Positions 25,565 to 34,762 of a DNA stretch of 64,000 nucleotides are shown one piece after another. Source of the stretch: Paraburkholderia translucens (GTDB lineage Bacteria > Pseudomonadota > Gammaproteobacteria > Burkholderiales > Burkholderiaceae). How positions within the stretch are numbered: position 1 is the first letter of the stretch; every line of letters begins with the position of its first letter. Made by a program: the position numbers and the translations under genes. Under the pieces are notes generated by a model. That model ran no database searches and was not told where the DNA came from. It was given only the letters and a program-made list of their open reading frames with translations. Where the stretch lies: the NCBI RefSeq assembly GCF_020881035.1, contig NZ_JAJITC010000006.1:124001-188000 (forward strand). Reading direction: 5' to 3'.

Positions 25565-27781
25565 TTAGCTGTTTCCTTGCAGGCGGATGTCACGCGACGA
25601 AGCGCCGACGTACACCGAGCTGCCCGGCACGAAGAGCCAGCGGTTGTTCGTCGTATCCCACACGCTCTGCATGCGCTGTGTCACGATCACGTGCACACGG
25701 CGCGATTCCCCGGGATTCAGACCAACCTTGTCCCAGCCCACGAGACGCCGCGGCGGTTCACCCTGATACGGCACGCCCAGGTACACCTGCGGCACTTCCG
25801 CACCTGCGACCCGGCCATCGTTACGCACGTTGAACGACACGTCGATCAGGTTGCCCGGCAGATGCTGGACCGACAGACCCGAGTACGCGAAGTGGGTGTA
25901 CGACAGGCCGTAGCCGAACTCGAACATCGGCGTGATGTTCTGCGAGTCGTACCAGCGATAACCCATGTCGAGCTTCTCGGAGTAGACCGGGTTCGCCGCA
26001 AACGCGCCGTTCGTGCCCCACGTCGGCGTGTCCTGGTCGCGCACCGGGAACGTGACGGGCAGCTTGCCGGAAGGATTGACCTTGCCGAACAGCACGTTGG
26101 CGATTGCGTTGCCGCCGCCTTCGCCCGGGTACCATGCTTCGACGATCGCGGACACACTATCTTTCCACGGCATCAGCACTGGGTTACCGCTTTCGACGAC
26201 GACGATCGTGTGCGGATTGGCAGCCGCGACCGCTTCGACGAGTGCGTCCTGGTTGGTCGGATTCGAGAGACCCAGGCTCGGCAGTTCACCGAAGTCCTCA
26301 CCGGACGGCTGTGCAACCACGACGATTGCGACGTCCGAGTTGGCCGCGAGCGTCGCCGCCTGGGTGATCTGCTGCTGCGTATAGGCGGCAAACGGCGACT
26401 GCTGGTCGCTGTTGCCGGCGAAGGTCACCGTGGCCTGCGGCGCGAGCGCCTGAATCGCCGAGACGATCGGCGTGGGCAGCTTCAGCCAGGGGTTTGGCCA
26501 CCAACTGCAGCCGGTCGACGTGCCGAACGTCAGGCCACCGCAGCCGGCGAACGCGCCGGTCACCGGATGGCGCGTGTCGCCCGAACCGCCGCCCGTCAGT
26601 ACCGCTGCGTCGGCGTGAGCACCGATCACCGCGATGCGCGACAACGAGCCGGCGGCCAGCGGTAGCTGATTGTTGGCGTTCTTCAGGAGCACTATCGATT
26701 GCTCTTCGACCGACTGCGTGAATGCTCTCGCGGCTGAGAAATCGATGGTCGCGCCGCCCTTCGGCGGATCGTCCATCACGCCAGTGCGGATCATCACGTA
26801 CAGCTTGCGCTCGACCATGTCGTCGAGGCGGGCGGTCGACACCGAGCCGTTCGCGATCGCCTGCTTGACCAGCGGCGGCGTCAGATAGACGGTCGTACCG
26901 ACATCCTCTTCCTCGTCGAGACCGGCATTGATAGCCGGTGCCGTGCTATGCGTCGCGCCCCAGTCCGACTGCACCTGGCCTTCGAAGTGCCAATCGTTCT
27001 TCAGCACGTCGTTGAGGATGTGCGAATTCTCGCAGGCGTAGGTGCCATTGACCTCGTTGTAGCTGCACATCACGTTGCCAGGCTGCGCGCGACGCGCGGC
27101 GATCTCGAACGGCAGCAGATAGAGCTCGCGCATCGTGCGCTCGTCGATCTGGCTGTTGCCTCCGCCGCGGTTATGTTCCTGCTCGTTGCCCATGTAGTGC
27201 TTGATCGTCGCGATGACCTTCTGGCTTTGCGTGCCGTCGGTGCGCGCCGCGAGCATTTCGCCCGCGAGCACGGGATCCTCGCCTTGATACTCGAAAAGCC
27301 TGCCGCCGCGCGGCTCACGCGCGAGGTTCGTGCCGCCGCCGAGCCCCATGCCGAAGCCCTGCTGACGCAGCTGGATCGCAATCTGCTTGCCGAAGTTCCA
27401 CGACAGCGCCCGGTCCCAGCTAGCCGCCACCGCGAGCGTCGCCGGGAAGGTGGTCGATGCTTGCGTGGTGCTGCCCGAACCCGTTGCGGAGTCGACCATG
27501 TTCAGGTCGGGAATGCCGAGGCGCGGCACACCCTGGATGTAGCCCGCGCCGCCGCCGGGCACGGCTGACATTGCGTACTGGGAATGAATGAACTGCAGCT
27601 TTTCGTCGATCGTCATCTTGCTCACGAGCGACTCGGCGCGCCGATGCGCCGCCGCCGACGCGAAGGCGTTCAGCACCGTCGGCATGGGCGCGAAGTCGAG
27701 CCCGGGCGTGGGGATTTCCGCGTGCGCAGCAGCGCTCACGGCCGCCGCTATCGCGACGGCCGGCCAAATTTTCTTTTGCAT
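25565..27781 (-). CDS. Glycoside hydrolase family 3 beta-glucosidase, secreted
   Basis: 738 residues from ATG 27781 (GGAG upstream). Sec signal (MQKKIWPAVAIAAAVSAAAHA). Family 3 N-domain with the nucleophile Asp in QVQSDWGATH and substrate-binding KHYMGNEQEHNR, then the C-domain (about 390-600) and a fibronectin-III-like tail (LIDVSFNVRNDGRVAGAEVPQVYLG). All key motifs are present. It removes terminal beta-glucosyl or related residues from plant or microbial glycans in the periplasm or outside the cell. It is a single gene with a palindromic operator upstream. Confidence 0.95.
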   Translation of the reverse strand: MQKKIWPAVAIAAAVSAAAHAEIPTPGLDFAPMPTVLNAFASAAAHRRAESLVSKMTIDEKLQFIHSQYAMSAVPGGGAGYIQGVPRLGIPDLNMVDSATGSGSTTQASTTFPATLAVAASWDRALSWNFGKQIAIQLRQQGFGMGLGGGTNLAREPRGGRLFEYQGEDPVLAGEMLAARTDGTQSQKVIATIKHYMGNEQEHNRGGGNSQIDERTMRELYLLPFEIAARRAQPGNVMCSYNEVNGTYACENSHILNDVLKNDWHFEGQVQSDWGATHSTAPAINAGLDEEEDVGTTVYLTPPLVKQAIANGSVSTARLDDMVERKLYVMIRTGVMDDPPKGGATIDFSAARAFTQSVEEQSIVLLKNANNQLPLAAGSLSRIAVIGAHADAAVLTGGGSGDTRHPVTGAFAGCGGLTFGTSTGCSWWPNPWLKLPTPIVSAIQALAPQATVTFAGNSDQQSPFAAYTQQQITQAATLAANSDVAIVVVAQPSGEDFGELPSLGLSNPTNQDALVEAVAAANPHTIVVVESGNPVLMPWKDSVSAIVEAWYPGEGGGNAIANVLFGKVNPSGKLPVTFPVRDQDTPTWGTNGAFAANPVYSEKLDMGYRWYDSQNITPMFEFGYGLSYTHFAYSGLSVQHLPGNLIDVSFNVRNDGRVAGAEVPQVYLGVPYQGEPPRRLVGWDKVGLNPGESRRVHVIVTQRMQSVWDTTNNRWLFVPGSSVYVGASSRDIRLQGNS

Positions 27782-27952
27782 AGTTGTCTCTCCGAAATTG
27801 TGCTTTTCTGGGGGCAGCGGAGCGCGTCGGGTGGGTGGAAAGCGGACGCGAAAACAGGCATGCAGCGATGACTGCAAACGATTGCCTGTAGGAAGAAGAA
27901 TCGGCGCAGCTGGATGGGCTGTAGCGGCTCTTCGTGGTGGTTAATGTAGGAA

Positions 27953-27967
27953 TGTAGTCTGACTACA
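27953..27967. promoter_or_regulatory. Perfect 15-bp palindrome TGTAGTC-T-GACTACA
   Basis: Located 172 bp upstream of the GH3 start, with a further TGTAGG just beside it. It lies next to an AT-rich stretch. It is probably an operator; the regulator is not encoded nearby. The TGTAGT/ACTACA arms recall RpiR/HexR-type boxes. Confidence 0.5.
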
Positions 27968-28392
27968 GCATCAGTATTTCTACTAATACATGTAATTTTA
28001 TGCGTAATAAAGCGTAGGACTTTTCTGACACAAGCTTATCGAAAGTAGAAAAAATAAATTCGTAAAACGAATCGGCAATTTCTATCCATTTTTTAATTCG
28101 TATTTGTTGATACGGAAAAATGTACGGGTGGCGAAAACCGCTTCGCCGCGCTCCAGGCATGGGCCCTCTGCGTCGGCGTGCAATCCACCACCACCGCCTC
28201 CCTGCCTTGACCGCTCCCATCTCAAAAATCGGATTCGCCCGATACTCGGGGATAGCCGCGATTCATAGACTAAAGGCTCCTCTTATCGGGTTGCGTAGCG
28301 CGGACGATTAGCCCTTTGTCTATTGGCTTTCTGCTGTGTTTCAAGCGATGTCATGCATGCCTGCCGCCCTTTTATTCCAGCGAGGTTTTGCA
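27968..28392. other. AT-rich intergenic stretch
   Basis: About 425 bp. From 27970 to 28120 the base composition is strikingly AT-rich for this genome. Frames here have no ribosome site and unnatural composition, so no gene is called. The M23 peptidase promoter should lie at the right end. Confidence 0.5.
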
Positions 28393-29571
28393 ATGATGCG
28401 CTTGCCCTATCTACGTCATGCCTGCTCCAGCGCTCACGCCATTTCCTCCAAGGTCGGTTGTTTAGCAAATTGCCGATTCACGTCTTCGGCACGTGTCGTA
28501 CTGCTATGCGGCACCGTCGCGCTCGTGGGCACGTCGGATTGGGTTGTCAAAACGGACATCGCCAGCCGGCTGATCAAATCGAGCGCAACCCTGTCTTCCC
28601 CCGACATTGAACTGACCGTGCCGGCTGTCGACGGGTCTGTTAGTGAGGCCAGAGATAGCCAGCTATCGGACGCCACGTCGTTTGTCATGCCGCAGGCCAA
28701 TAGTGGTTCGTACGCGGGGCGAATCGAAGGCACGTTGCGCGACACGCTGGTGCGAGCCAACGTGCCGGTGGATGCACAGGAGCAAATCGCTCGTATCTTT
28801 GCCCCTCGGCTCGACCTCGCCGCGCCCGCCCGGAAAGGCGACACCTACCAGGTTCTCTACGGAAGCGAAGGTACGACCACACAGCGCATGCGCCTGACGG
28901 CCGTCGAGCTGCGCTCAGGCGGCGAGGTCTATCAGGCCGTGTGGTTCGTCGCGCCGGGGCACACCAACGGAGACTACTACTCATTCGGCGGACAGCGGCT
29001 CTCGGCCACGCCATTTACGATGCCTCTCGACCACGCTCGCGTCAGCTCCCCATTCGGTTACCGAACCCATCCGGTCAAGGGCAAGTATCACATGCACACC
29101 GGCGTGGACCTTGCCGCATCAAAGGGAACACCGGTGGTCGCGGCCGCCTCGGGAACCGTGCGGTTCGTTGGCTTCAAACAGGGATACGGCAACATCGTCG
29201 TGCTCAGTCATCCGCGAGGCTATACGACGCACTACGCGCACCTGTCGTCCTTCGCCCGCAATCTGCGCGTCGGCGCTGCGGTGACTGAAAGACAGTCGAT
29301 CGGGGCGGTAGGCAGCACTGGCACGGCCACGGGGCCCCATCTGCATTTTGAGGTGCGCGAGCGGGATCGTCCGGTCGATCCGCTCAAATTGACAGGCCGA
29401 ACCGGCGCTTCGCCGCTCACGAGCAGTCAGCGGATCGCGTTCGACAGCGTCACGGGCCCCCTGCGCGAAAAACTCGCGGCGTTGCCCGTCGATACTCCGA
29501 CGGTCAGGATGGCGTCGAATGCCGAAGTCACACCGAATCCCCGCGCAGACCGGCAGGGGGCGCTAGTTTGA
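28393..29571 (+). CDS. M23 (LytM-type) peptidoglycan endopeptidase, membrane-anchored
   Basis: 392 residues from ATG 28393 (GAGG upstream, followed by a second ATG). One N-terminal TM helix (VVLLCGTVALVGTSDWVV), a linker and OapA/LysM-like region (about 110-220), then the zinc peptidase domain (about 230-345) with HMHTGVD, HYAHLS and GPHLHFEV, giving the His/Asp/His set of active LytM enzymes. It cleaves peptidoglycan cross-links in the periplasm. A solitary gene with no cell-division partner beside it. Confidence 0.92.
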   Translation: MMRLPYLRHACSSAHAISSKVGCLANCRFTSSARVVLLCGTVALVGTSDWVVKTDIASRLIKSSATLSSPDIELTVPAVDGSVSEARDSQLSDATSFVMPQANSGSYAGRIEGTLRDTLVRANVPVDAQEQIARIFAPRLDLAAPARKGDTYQVLYGSEGTTTQRMRLTAVELRSGGEVYQAVWFVAPGHTNGDYYSFGGQRLSATPFTMPLDHARVSSPFGYRTHPVKGKYHMHTGVDLAASKGTPVVAAASGTVRFVGFKQGYGNIVVLSHPRGYTTHYAHLSSFARNLRVGAAVTERQSIGAVGSTGTATGPHLHFEVRERDRPVDPLKLTGRTGASPLTSSQRIAFDSVTGPLREKLAALPVDTPTVRMASNAEVTPNPRADRQGALV

Positions 29572-29646
29572 GACATCCGGTCACGCGTGCCCTCATGTGA
29601 GCCGTTGGCGAAGACCGGTGCCGCGCTCCGGCCTCTTTCTTCGTGA

Positions 29647-29699
29647 TTGACAACAAAAAGATCAGCTTCTAGTTTACTGGAGACGCGATCTCTTAAACT
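29647..29699 (+). promoter_or_regulatory. Promoter and dyad in front of the XRE-cupin regulator
   Basis: TTGACA (29647-29652), 17-bp spacer, TAGTTT (29670-29675, weak -10). An inverted repeat AGTTTA (29671-29676) / TAAACT (29694-29699) covers the -10 and start region, and ACTGGA is repeated directly. This fits autorepression. Confidence 0.5.
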
Positions 29700-29706
29700 G
29701 GAACAC

Positions 29707-30294
29707 ATGGACGTCAATGCCCTGATTGCGCGCCGCATCCGGGAGCTGCGGGACGCGCAGGCCTGGTCGCTGGACGCACTGGCCGAGCGCAGCAAGGTCA
29801 GCCGCTCGAATATCTCGCTGATCGAACGCGGGCAAAGCAGTCCCACCGCAACCGTACTCGACAAACTCGCAACCGCGTTGAACGTGCCGCTCGCGTCGCT
29901 ATTCGAAAAGGATGGCGAGCCGGCCGTTGAACCGTCTCCCGTCAGTCGCGCGGCCGAACAGGCGGTGTGGACCGATCCGAGTTCCGGTTACGTGCGGCGT
30001 CATCTGTCGCCGAGCGCACGCTCGGCGATCCAGTTGGTCGAAGTCAACTTTCCCGCGGGTCAGCGCGTCAGTTACGAAACCGGCGCGCGTGACGCGGACA
30101 TTCATCAACAGGTGTGGATGCTCGACGGCTCGATGGAAATCACGGTCGGCGACACCCGTTGGCGACTCAAAACGGGCGACTGCCTGGCGATGCGGCTCGA
30201 TAGCCCGATCGTGTTCCGCAACCCCACTCGCAAACGCGCGCGTTATCTCGTCGCGCTGAGCACGTTGCCAATCAACGAACGGAGAAACGGATGA
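29707..30294 (+). CDS. XRE-family regulator with C-terminal cupin domain
   Basis: 195 residues: HTH_XRE at about 5-60 (IRELRDAQAWSLDALAERSKVSRSNISLIERGQ) and a small cupin beta-barrel (about 95-185; PAGQRVSYETGARD, WMLDGSMEITVG). The cupin usually senses a small ligand. ATG 29707 lies only 7 nt after the dyad, so the mRNA would be nearly leaderless. Its stop overlaps the next start as ATGA, so it is coupled to the acetyltransferase. Confidence 0.9.
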   Translation: MDVNALIARRIRELRDAQAWSLDALAERSKVSRSNISLIERGQSSPTATVLDKLATALNVPLASLFEKDGEPAVEPSPVSRAAEQAVWTDPSSGYVRRHLSPSARSAIQLVEVNFPAGQRVSYETGARDADIHQQVWMLDGSMEITVGDTRWRLKTGDCLAMRLDSPIVFRNPTRKRARYLVALSTLPINERRNG

Positions 30295-30818
30295 GCGATA
30301 ACATGACCATACGGCGTGTGGGCGGGAATGAAGCGGCCGCCTGCGTCGAAGCGCTCGCCGACGTGCTGATCGACTGCGTGGAAGGCGGGGCGTCGGTCAG
30401 TTTCATGCTGCCGATCTCGCGCGAGACCGCGCTTGCGTTCTGGAGCAAGGTTGCGCAAAGCGTGGCACTCGGCGAGCGCGCACTGTTGATCGCCGAAGAT
30501 GGCAGTGGCGATATCGTCGGCACCGTGCAGTTGATTACCGCGCAGCCCGAAAATCAACCGCATCGCGCGGACGTCGCGAAAATGCTCGTGCATAGGAAGG
30601 CACGCGGGCGCGGTATCGGTCATGCGTTGATGCGTGAGATCGATCGGGTCGCGAGGGCCGAGAAGAAGTCGGTTCTGGTGCTCGACACCGTGACCGGCGG
30701 CGATGCAGAGCGGCTCTATCAGCGCGCCGGCTGGCACCGCGTGGGCAACGTGCCCAACTACGCGCTGATGCCTGACGGCGCGTTCTGCGGGACGACGTTC
30801 TATTTCAAACAGCTTTGA
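30291..30818 (+). CDS. GNAT-family N-acetyltransferase
   Basis: 175 residues with the acetyl-CoA loop VHRKARGRGIGHALM and the preceding beta-4 strand DVAKMLV. ATG 30291 overlaps the XRE-cupin stop (ATGA). XRE-cupin plus GNAT pairs are common; the acetylated substrate (amine, amino acid or antibiotic) is not evident. Confidence 0.9.
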   Translation: MSDNMTIRRVGGNEAAACVEALADVLIDCVEGGASVSFMLPISRETALAFWSKVAQSVALGERALLIAEDGSGDIVGTVQLITAQPENQPHRADVAKMLVHRKARGRGIGHALMREIDRVARAEKKSVLVLDTVTGGDAERLYQRAGWHRVGNVPNYALMPDGAFCGTTFYFKQL

Positions 30819-30831
30819 CTGAACGGGAAGT

Positions 30832-31512
30832 GTGTTCCGCCCCGCTCTACCAACACGAAACCACTCAGTGAACTCACACGCCGTCTATACCATCCTCGAC
30901 CTGATCGGTACCTTCGTGTTCGCGATCAGCGGCGCCGTCGCCGCGCGTCAGCGACGGCTCGACCTGTTCGGCATCGTCGTGATCGCCTTCATGGTCGCGT
31001 GCGGCGGCGGCATCGTGCGCGACGTGTGCATCGGCGCGATTCCGCCCGCAGGACTGTCGAATTGGCGCTATCTGGCCACCGCGCTCGCCGCGTCCGCAGT
31101 GACGATTCTCGCGTATCCGCAGGTGCGCCGGCTGCGTCAGCCGGTGCTGTTCTTCGATGCGATCGGACTGGGTCTGTTCGCGGTGTCGGGCGCGCAGAAA
31201 ACGCTCGCATACGGCCACAATGCCGAGCTTGCGATTGTGCTCGGCATCGTCAGCGCGGTGGGCGGCGGTGTGATGCGCGACGTCGTGCTCTCGCGCGTGC
31301 CCGCGATTCTCGAGCGCGAGATCTATGCATCGGCCGCGCTCCTCGGCGCAGCCGTGCAAGTGGGCTTTTCGTATGCGGGCTGGACGGACTGGTGGACACC
31401 GTGGGCTGCAACGCTCGCGTGTGTGATGATGCGGCTCGCGTCGCTGCGCTACCACTGGCGGCTGCCGGTCTTCCAGGGCAAACGCTCGGCCGGCATGCGC
31501 GACCATTCATAA
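30832..31512 (+). CDS. TRIC/UPF0126 (YicG-like) membrane channel protein
   Basis: 226 residues with two repeats of three helices, each with a glycine-rich GGGI/VVRDV turn (CGGGIVRDVCIG; VGGGVMRDVVLSRVP), as in prokaryotic TRIC trimeric cation channels. GTG 30832 has GGGAAG upstream; GTG 30868 would give the more typical N-terminus but has no ribosome site. It follows the GNAT gene by 13 bp and probably shares its transcript. Confidence 0.88.
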   Translation: MFRPALPTRNHSVNSHAVYTILDLIGTFVFAISGAVAARQRRLDLFGIVVIAFMVACGGGIVRDVCIGAIPPAGLSNWRYLATALAASAVTILAYPQVRRLRQPVLFFDAIGLGLFAVSGAQKTLAYGHNAELAIVLGIVSAVGGGVMRDVVLSRVPAILEREIYASAALLGAAVQVGFSYAGWTDWWTPWAATLACVMMRLASLRYHWRLPVFQGKRSAGMRDHS

Positions 31513-31547
31513 CGGCCCCTGCACGCTTCAGCTTGCGCTTTGCGAAA

Positions 31548-32426
31548 TCAGCCGCGGCCTGTTTGCTCCCCCGCCCCTTCCGGCTCATGCGGCACGAGCC
31601 GCGCCTTTGCATGCCGCATCTTTTCCAGCGTCTCGGGCCCGGCCTTCAGCGCGACGCCGATCGCAAGCGCGTCCATGATGCACAGATGCACGAGCCTCGA
31701 CACACCGGGCGTGTTCGGATCGATCGGGCTCGCCACGCGCAGCAGCAGCGGAATATCGACGAGCCATGCGAGCCGCGAGCCGACGTTGGTCAGCGCGATC
31801 GTCGTCGCGCCGCGCTCCTTCGCGATCTGGATGCTCTCGTTCACTTCGACGCTACGCCCCGAATGCGAGATGGCGAACGCGACGTCGCCTGGCTCCATCA
31901 GGCCCGCGTAAAGCCGCTGCAAATGACCGTCGGTAAACGCGGCCGCCGCGATGTCGATGCGCAAAAAACGCAGTGCCGCGTCCTGCGCGACGAGCCCCGA
32001 GCCCGAACCCACACCGAAGAAAAACACGCGCCGGGCGCTCGAAAGCGCCGCTAGGGCACTTTCGACCACGGCCGGATCGAGCGCGCCGCAAGCATGCGTG
32101 ATGCCGTCGATCGCCGCTTCGCCGACCTTGTCCATCAAGGTCTGCACGTCATCGCCGCGCGCGACCGTGGTCGACGCATACGGCAGCCCGCCCGCGACGC
32201 TCTGCGCGAGCTGCATCTTGAAGTCGCGCAGACCGTGCGCACCGATCGCGCGGCAAAAACGCGTGACGGAAGGCTCGGACACGTCGGCGCGCTGCGCAAG
32301 GTCGGTGATGCTCGCGCGCATCGCGAAGTCGACGTCGGCGAGCACCATGTCGGCGACCTTGCGCTCGGCGGGCCGCAGACTGGCGAGTGCGCTGCGGATG
32401 TGGGGAATCAAGTTCGGTGCGGACAC
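31548..32426 (-). CDS. MurR/RpiR-family transcriptional regulator
   Basis: 292 residues: HTH_6 domain (about 1-80; LRPAERKVADMVL, DVSEPSVTRFCRAIG) and a SIS sugar-phosphate-binding domain (about 115-250; RVFFFGVGSGSG, GDVAFAISHSGRS). Start GTG 32426. It precedes the sugar ABC genes and should repress or activate them in response to a phosphosugar. A TGTAA-N5-TTACA dyad in the divergent gap of the cluster is a candidate site. Confidence 0.92.
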   Translation of the reverse strand: MSAPNLIPHIRSALASLRPAERKVADMVLADVDFAMRASITDLAQRADVSEPSVTRFCRAIGAHGLRDFKMQLAQSVAGGLPYASTTVARGDDVQTLMDKVGEAAIDGITHACGALDPAVVESALAALSSARRVFFFGVGSGSGLVAQDAALRFLRIDIAAAAFTDGHLQRLYAGLMEPGDVAFAISHSGRSVEVNESIQIAKERGATTIALTNVGSRLAWLVDIPLLLRVASPIDPNTPGVSRLVHLCIMDALAIGVALKAGPETLEKMRHAKARLVPHEPEGAGEQTGRG

Positions 32427-32521
32427 CCGGTGTTCCTTAGGGTCTGTTTACATGTGGATCCGCGTCGCTCGCCGCTTCTCCGGCTCGAATCGGCTTGATG
32501 CACGTTCAAGCGGCGCGCGGC

Positions 32522-33604
32522 TCAAACCAGCCTGCGTCCACTCTCCGTATCGAACAGATGAATGCATTCGGCCGGCAGCCGCAGCGCGACACGCTGACCG
32601 GGCTCGATCTTCGAGCGCTCGCGCGTGGTCACGCACCACGACGAACCGCCTATTGTCCCGTACAAGTGCGTCTCGGCGCCAGTCGGCTCGACCACTTCGA
32701 CGTCGAGCGCGGCATCCGGTATCTGCGTCGTGATCTCGATGTGCTCGGGCCGCACGCCCAGCGTGATCTTCGCGCCGACCACGGCCGACTCGGGCGCGCC
32801 CTCGAGCGCCACCTCGCCGCCGTCCGCGAGTTTCAACGCGAGGCCTTGGCCCTGGGTGCGATTGACGATCACGCCCTCGACGAAATTCATCGACGGCGAG
32901 CCGAGGAAGCTCGCGACGAACAGATTCGCCGGACGATCGTACAGTTCGAGCGGCCGGCCGATCTGCTCGATGCGCCCCGCGTTCATCACGACGATGCGAT
33001 CGGCCATCGTCATCGCTTCGATCTGATCGTGCGTGACATAGATCACCGTGTTCTTCAAACGCTGGTGCAGCGCCTTGATTTCGGTGCGCATCTGCACGCG
33101 CAGCTTCGCGTCGAGATTCGACAGCGGCTCGTCGAACAGGAACAGCGACGGCTCGCGCACCACCGCGCGCCCCATCGCGACGCGTTGCCTCTGGCCGCCC
33201 GACAGCGCACGCGGCAAGCGGTCCAGATAGCCGCCGAGGTTGAGCATCTTCGCGGCAGCGTCGATGCGCGGCTTGAATTTTGCCGAGGATTCCTTGCGAA
33301 TTCTCGGGCCGAACGCAATGTTGTCGTACACCGTCAGATGCGGATACAGCGCGTAACTCTGGAACACCATCGAGATGTTGCGCTGCTGCGGCGCGAGCGT
33401 ATTCGCGCGCGTGCCGCCGATCATCAGATCGCCGCCGCTGATTTCCTCGAGCCCTGCCACCATCCGCATCAGCGTGCTCTTGCCGCAGCCCGACGGACCG
33501 ACCAGCACGACGAACTCGCCGTCGTCGATGTGGAGATCGATGCCGTGCACGACCTGGGTGTCGCCGTAGCGTTTGAAGATGCCGCTCAGTTGCACTGCTG
33601 CCAT
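32522..33604 (-). CDS. Sugar ABC transporter ATPase, MalK/UgpC type
   Basis: 360 residues: NBD with Walker A GPSGCGKST, Q-loop, signature LSGGQRQRV, D-loop, then the C-terminal TOBE/OB regulatory domain (about 235-360) typical of CUT1 importers. It energises the two permeases encoded on the opposite strand at 36.1-37.9 kb, whose own operon lacks an ATPase gene. It is followed by the RpiR gene on the same strand. Confidence 0.93.
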   Translation of the reverse strand: MAAVQLSGIFKRYGDTQVVHGIDLHIDDGEFVVLVGPSGCGKSTLMRMVAGLEEISGGDLMIGGTRANTLAPQQRNISMVFQSYALYPHLTVYDNIAFGPRIRKESSAKFKPRIDAAAKMLNLGGYLDRLPRALSGGQRQRVAMGRAVVREPSLFLFDEPLSNLDAKLRVQMRTEIKALHQRLKNTVIYVTHDQIEAMTMADRIVVMNAGRIEQIGRPLELYDRPANLFVASFLGSPSMNFVEGVIVNRTQGQGLALKLADGGEVALEGAPESAVVGAKITLGVRPEHIEITTQIPDAALDVEVVEPTGAETHLYGTIGGSSWCVTTRERSKIEPGQRVALRLPAECIHLFDTESGRRLV

Positions 33605-33668
33605 GCTGTCCTCGTTGTCTTGCTTCGTGTTGAATTGCGGGTGCCGTATCGCACCCGCCGCGCGCGGC

Positions 33669-34442
33669 TCAGAACGACTCGAGCGTCAGCTCCTGCGCCA
33701 TCAAACGGTTGCCCGCCATCAAGCCGCCGTCGACCGGCAACGCAACGCCGGTGATCACGCGCGCTTGCGGCGACGCGAGAAACAGCACCGCATCGGCGAT
33801 GTCGTCCGGCGTCGCGAAGTCGCGCAACGGGTACCACTTCTTCAGTTCCTCGAACACCTGCGGATTCCTCTCGACGCGCGCCTGCCATGCCTGCGTTTTC
33901 ACGGTGCCCGGACACACGATGTTCGCGCGAATGCCGTAGCGACCCAGCTCGACCGCGAGCGCTTTCGTATAGCTGATGAGACCCGCCTTCGCCGCGCTAT
34001 ACGCGGGATGACCGAGCGCGGCGAGACCATTCACCGAGCCGATCAGCACGAGCACGCCGTGCTGCCGTTCGATCATCGACGCGCGCACCGCCTCGACCGT
34101 GTGATACGCGCCGTTCAGATTCAGATGGATGTCGCGCTGCCAGCTCGCGGCGTCGGTAGTCGCGAGCGACGCGCCGAGCGCCGCGCCCGCATTTGCGACC
34201 AGCACGTCCACCGGCCCGCGCTGGGCGACCGCCGCGGCCACCGCTTGCTGCACTGCGACGGCGTCGCCGAGATCGACCGCGACCGGCACGAGCTTGTCCG
34301 CGCCGAGCTGCGCGCCCAGCGATTGCAGTGCGGTCGCGTCGATGTCGAGCGCGAGCACCGTATCGCCCGCCCCGACGAAACGCTCACAGAACACGCTGCC
34401 GATACCGCCGCATGCGCCCGTTACCAATACGACACGATCCAT
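33669..34442 (-). CDS. Short-chain dehydrogenase/reductase (SDR)
   Basis: 257 residues from ATG 34442. Classical SDR: cofactor loop TGACGGIGS, NAG in VANAGAALG, Ser in LIGSVNG, YSAAK catalytic motif, C-terminal GVALPVDGGL. An Asp after beta-2 (ALDID) favours NAD. It probably oxidises the sugar or polyol taken up by the neighbouring transporter, but the substrate is not determined. It is divergent from the binding-protein gene. Confidence 0.9.
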   Translation of the reverse strand: MDRVVLVTGACGGIGSVFCERFVGAGDTVLALDIDATALQSLGAQLGADKLVPVAVDLGDAVAVQQAVAAAVAQRGPVDVLVANAGAALGASLATTDAASWQRDIHLNLNGAYHTVEAVRASMIERQHGVLVLIGSVNGLAALGHPAYSAAKAGLISYTKALAVELGRYGIRANIVCPGTVKTQAWQARVERNPQVFEELKKWYPLRDFATPDDIADAVLFLASPQARVITGVALPVDGGLMAGNRLMAQELTLESF

Positions 34443-34522
34443 GTGATCCTCGCTCGTTCGCCCCGCCGCTTCAGCCGTCTTGCCGTGGCCCTCCGCCACC
34501 TGGCCCCTTCCGCGCACCGCGC

Positions 34523-34537
34523 TGTAAATTTCTTACA
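34523..34537. promoter_or_regulatory. RpiR-type operator candidate TGTAA-ATTTC-TTACA
   Basis: A 15-bp dyad with perfect 5-bp arms in the SDR/binding-protein divergent region, resembling the TGTA...TACA boxes of HexR/RpiR regulators. The regulator gene is in the same cluster. Confidence 0.5.
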
Positions 34538-34540
34538 TAA

Positions 34541-34735
34541 GCGGCCGGCGACGGCTTCCGGGTTATCCCGAAGAGTGGGCTGCCATATGCTATCGCGGTG
34601 CAGAATATCTCATGCTTTACGGCATCTTATGCACAAAACCGCCGAAGAAAAAATATCGCAGACCCTACGTGACAAGCTATTTTGCGTCCTGTAGGATTTT
34701 TTCAAACAACTCACCCCAAGGCGGCCGGCGACGGC
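34541..34735. repeat. 15-bp direct repeat, 180 bp apart
   Basis: GCGGCCGGCGACGGC occurs at 34541-34555 and again at 34721-34735, the second just before the ribosome site of the binding-protein gene. The 180-bp period and placement in a divergent control region may mean regulator sites; chance in GC-rich DNA is not excluded. Confidence 0.4.
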
Positions 34736-34762
34736 AGCAAACCACCCACAGGAGAGAAAAAA

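Noticed and set aside
27963..28220. 85-codon minus-strand frame in the AT-rich gap
   Set aside because: No ribosome site, basic Trp/Arg-rich start and no family; the AT content alone explains its odd composition.
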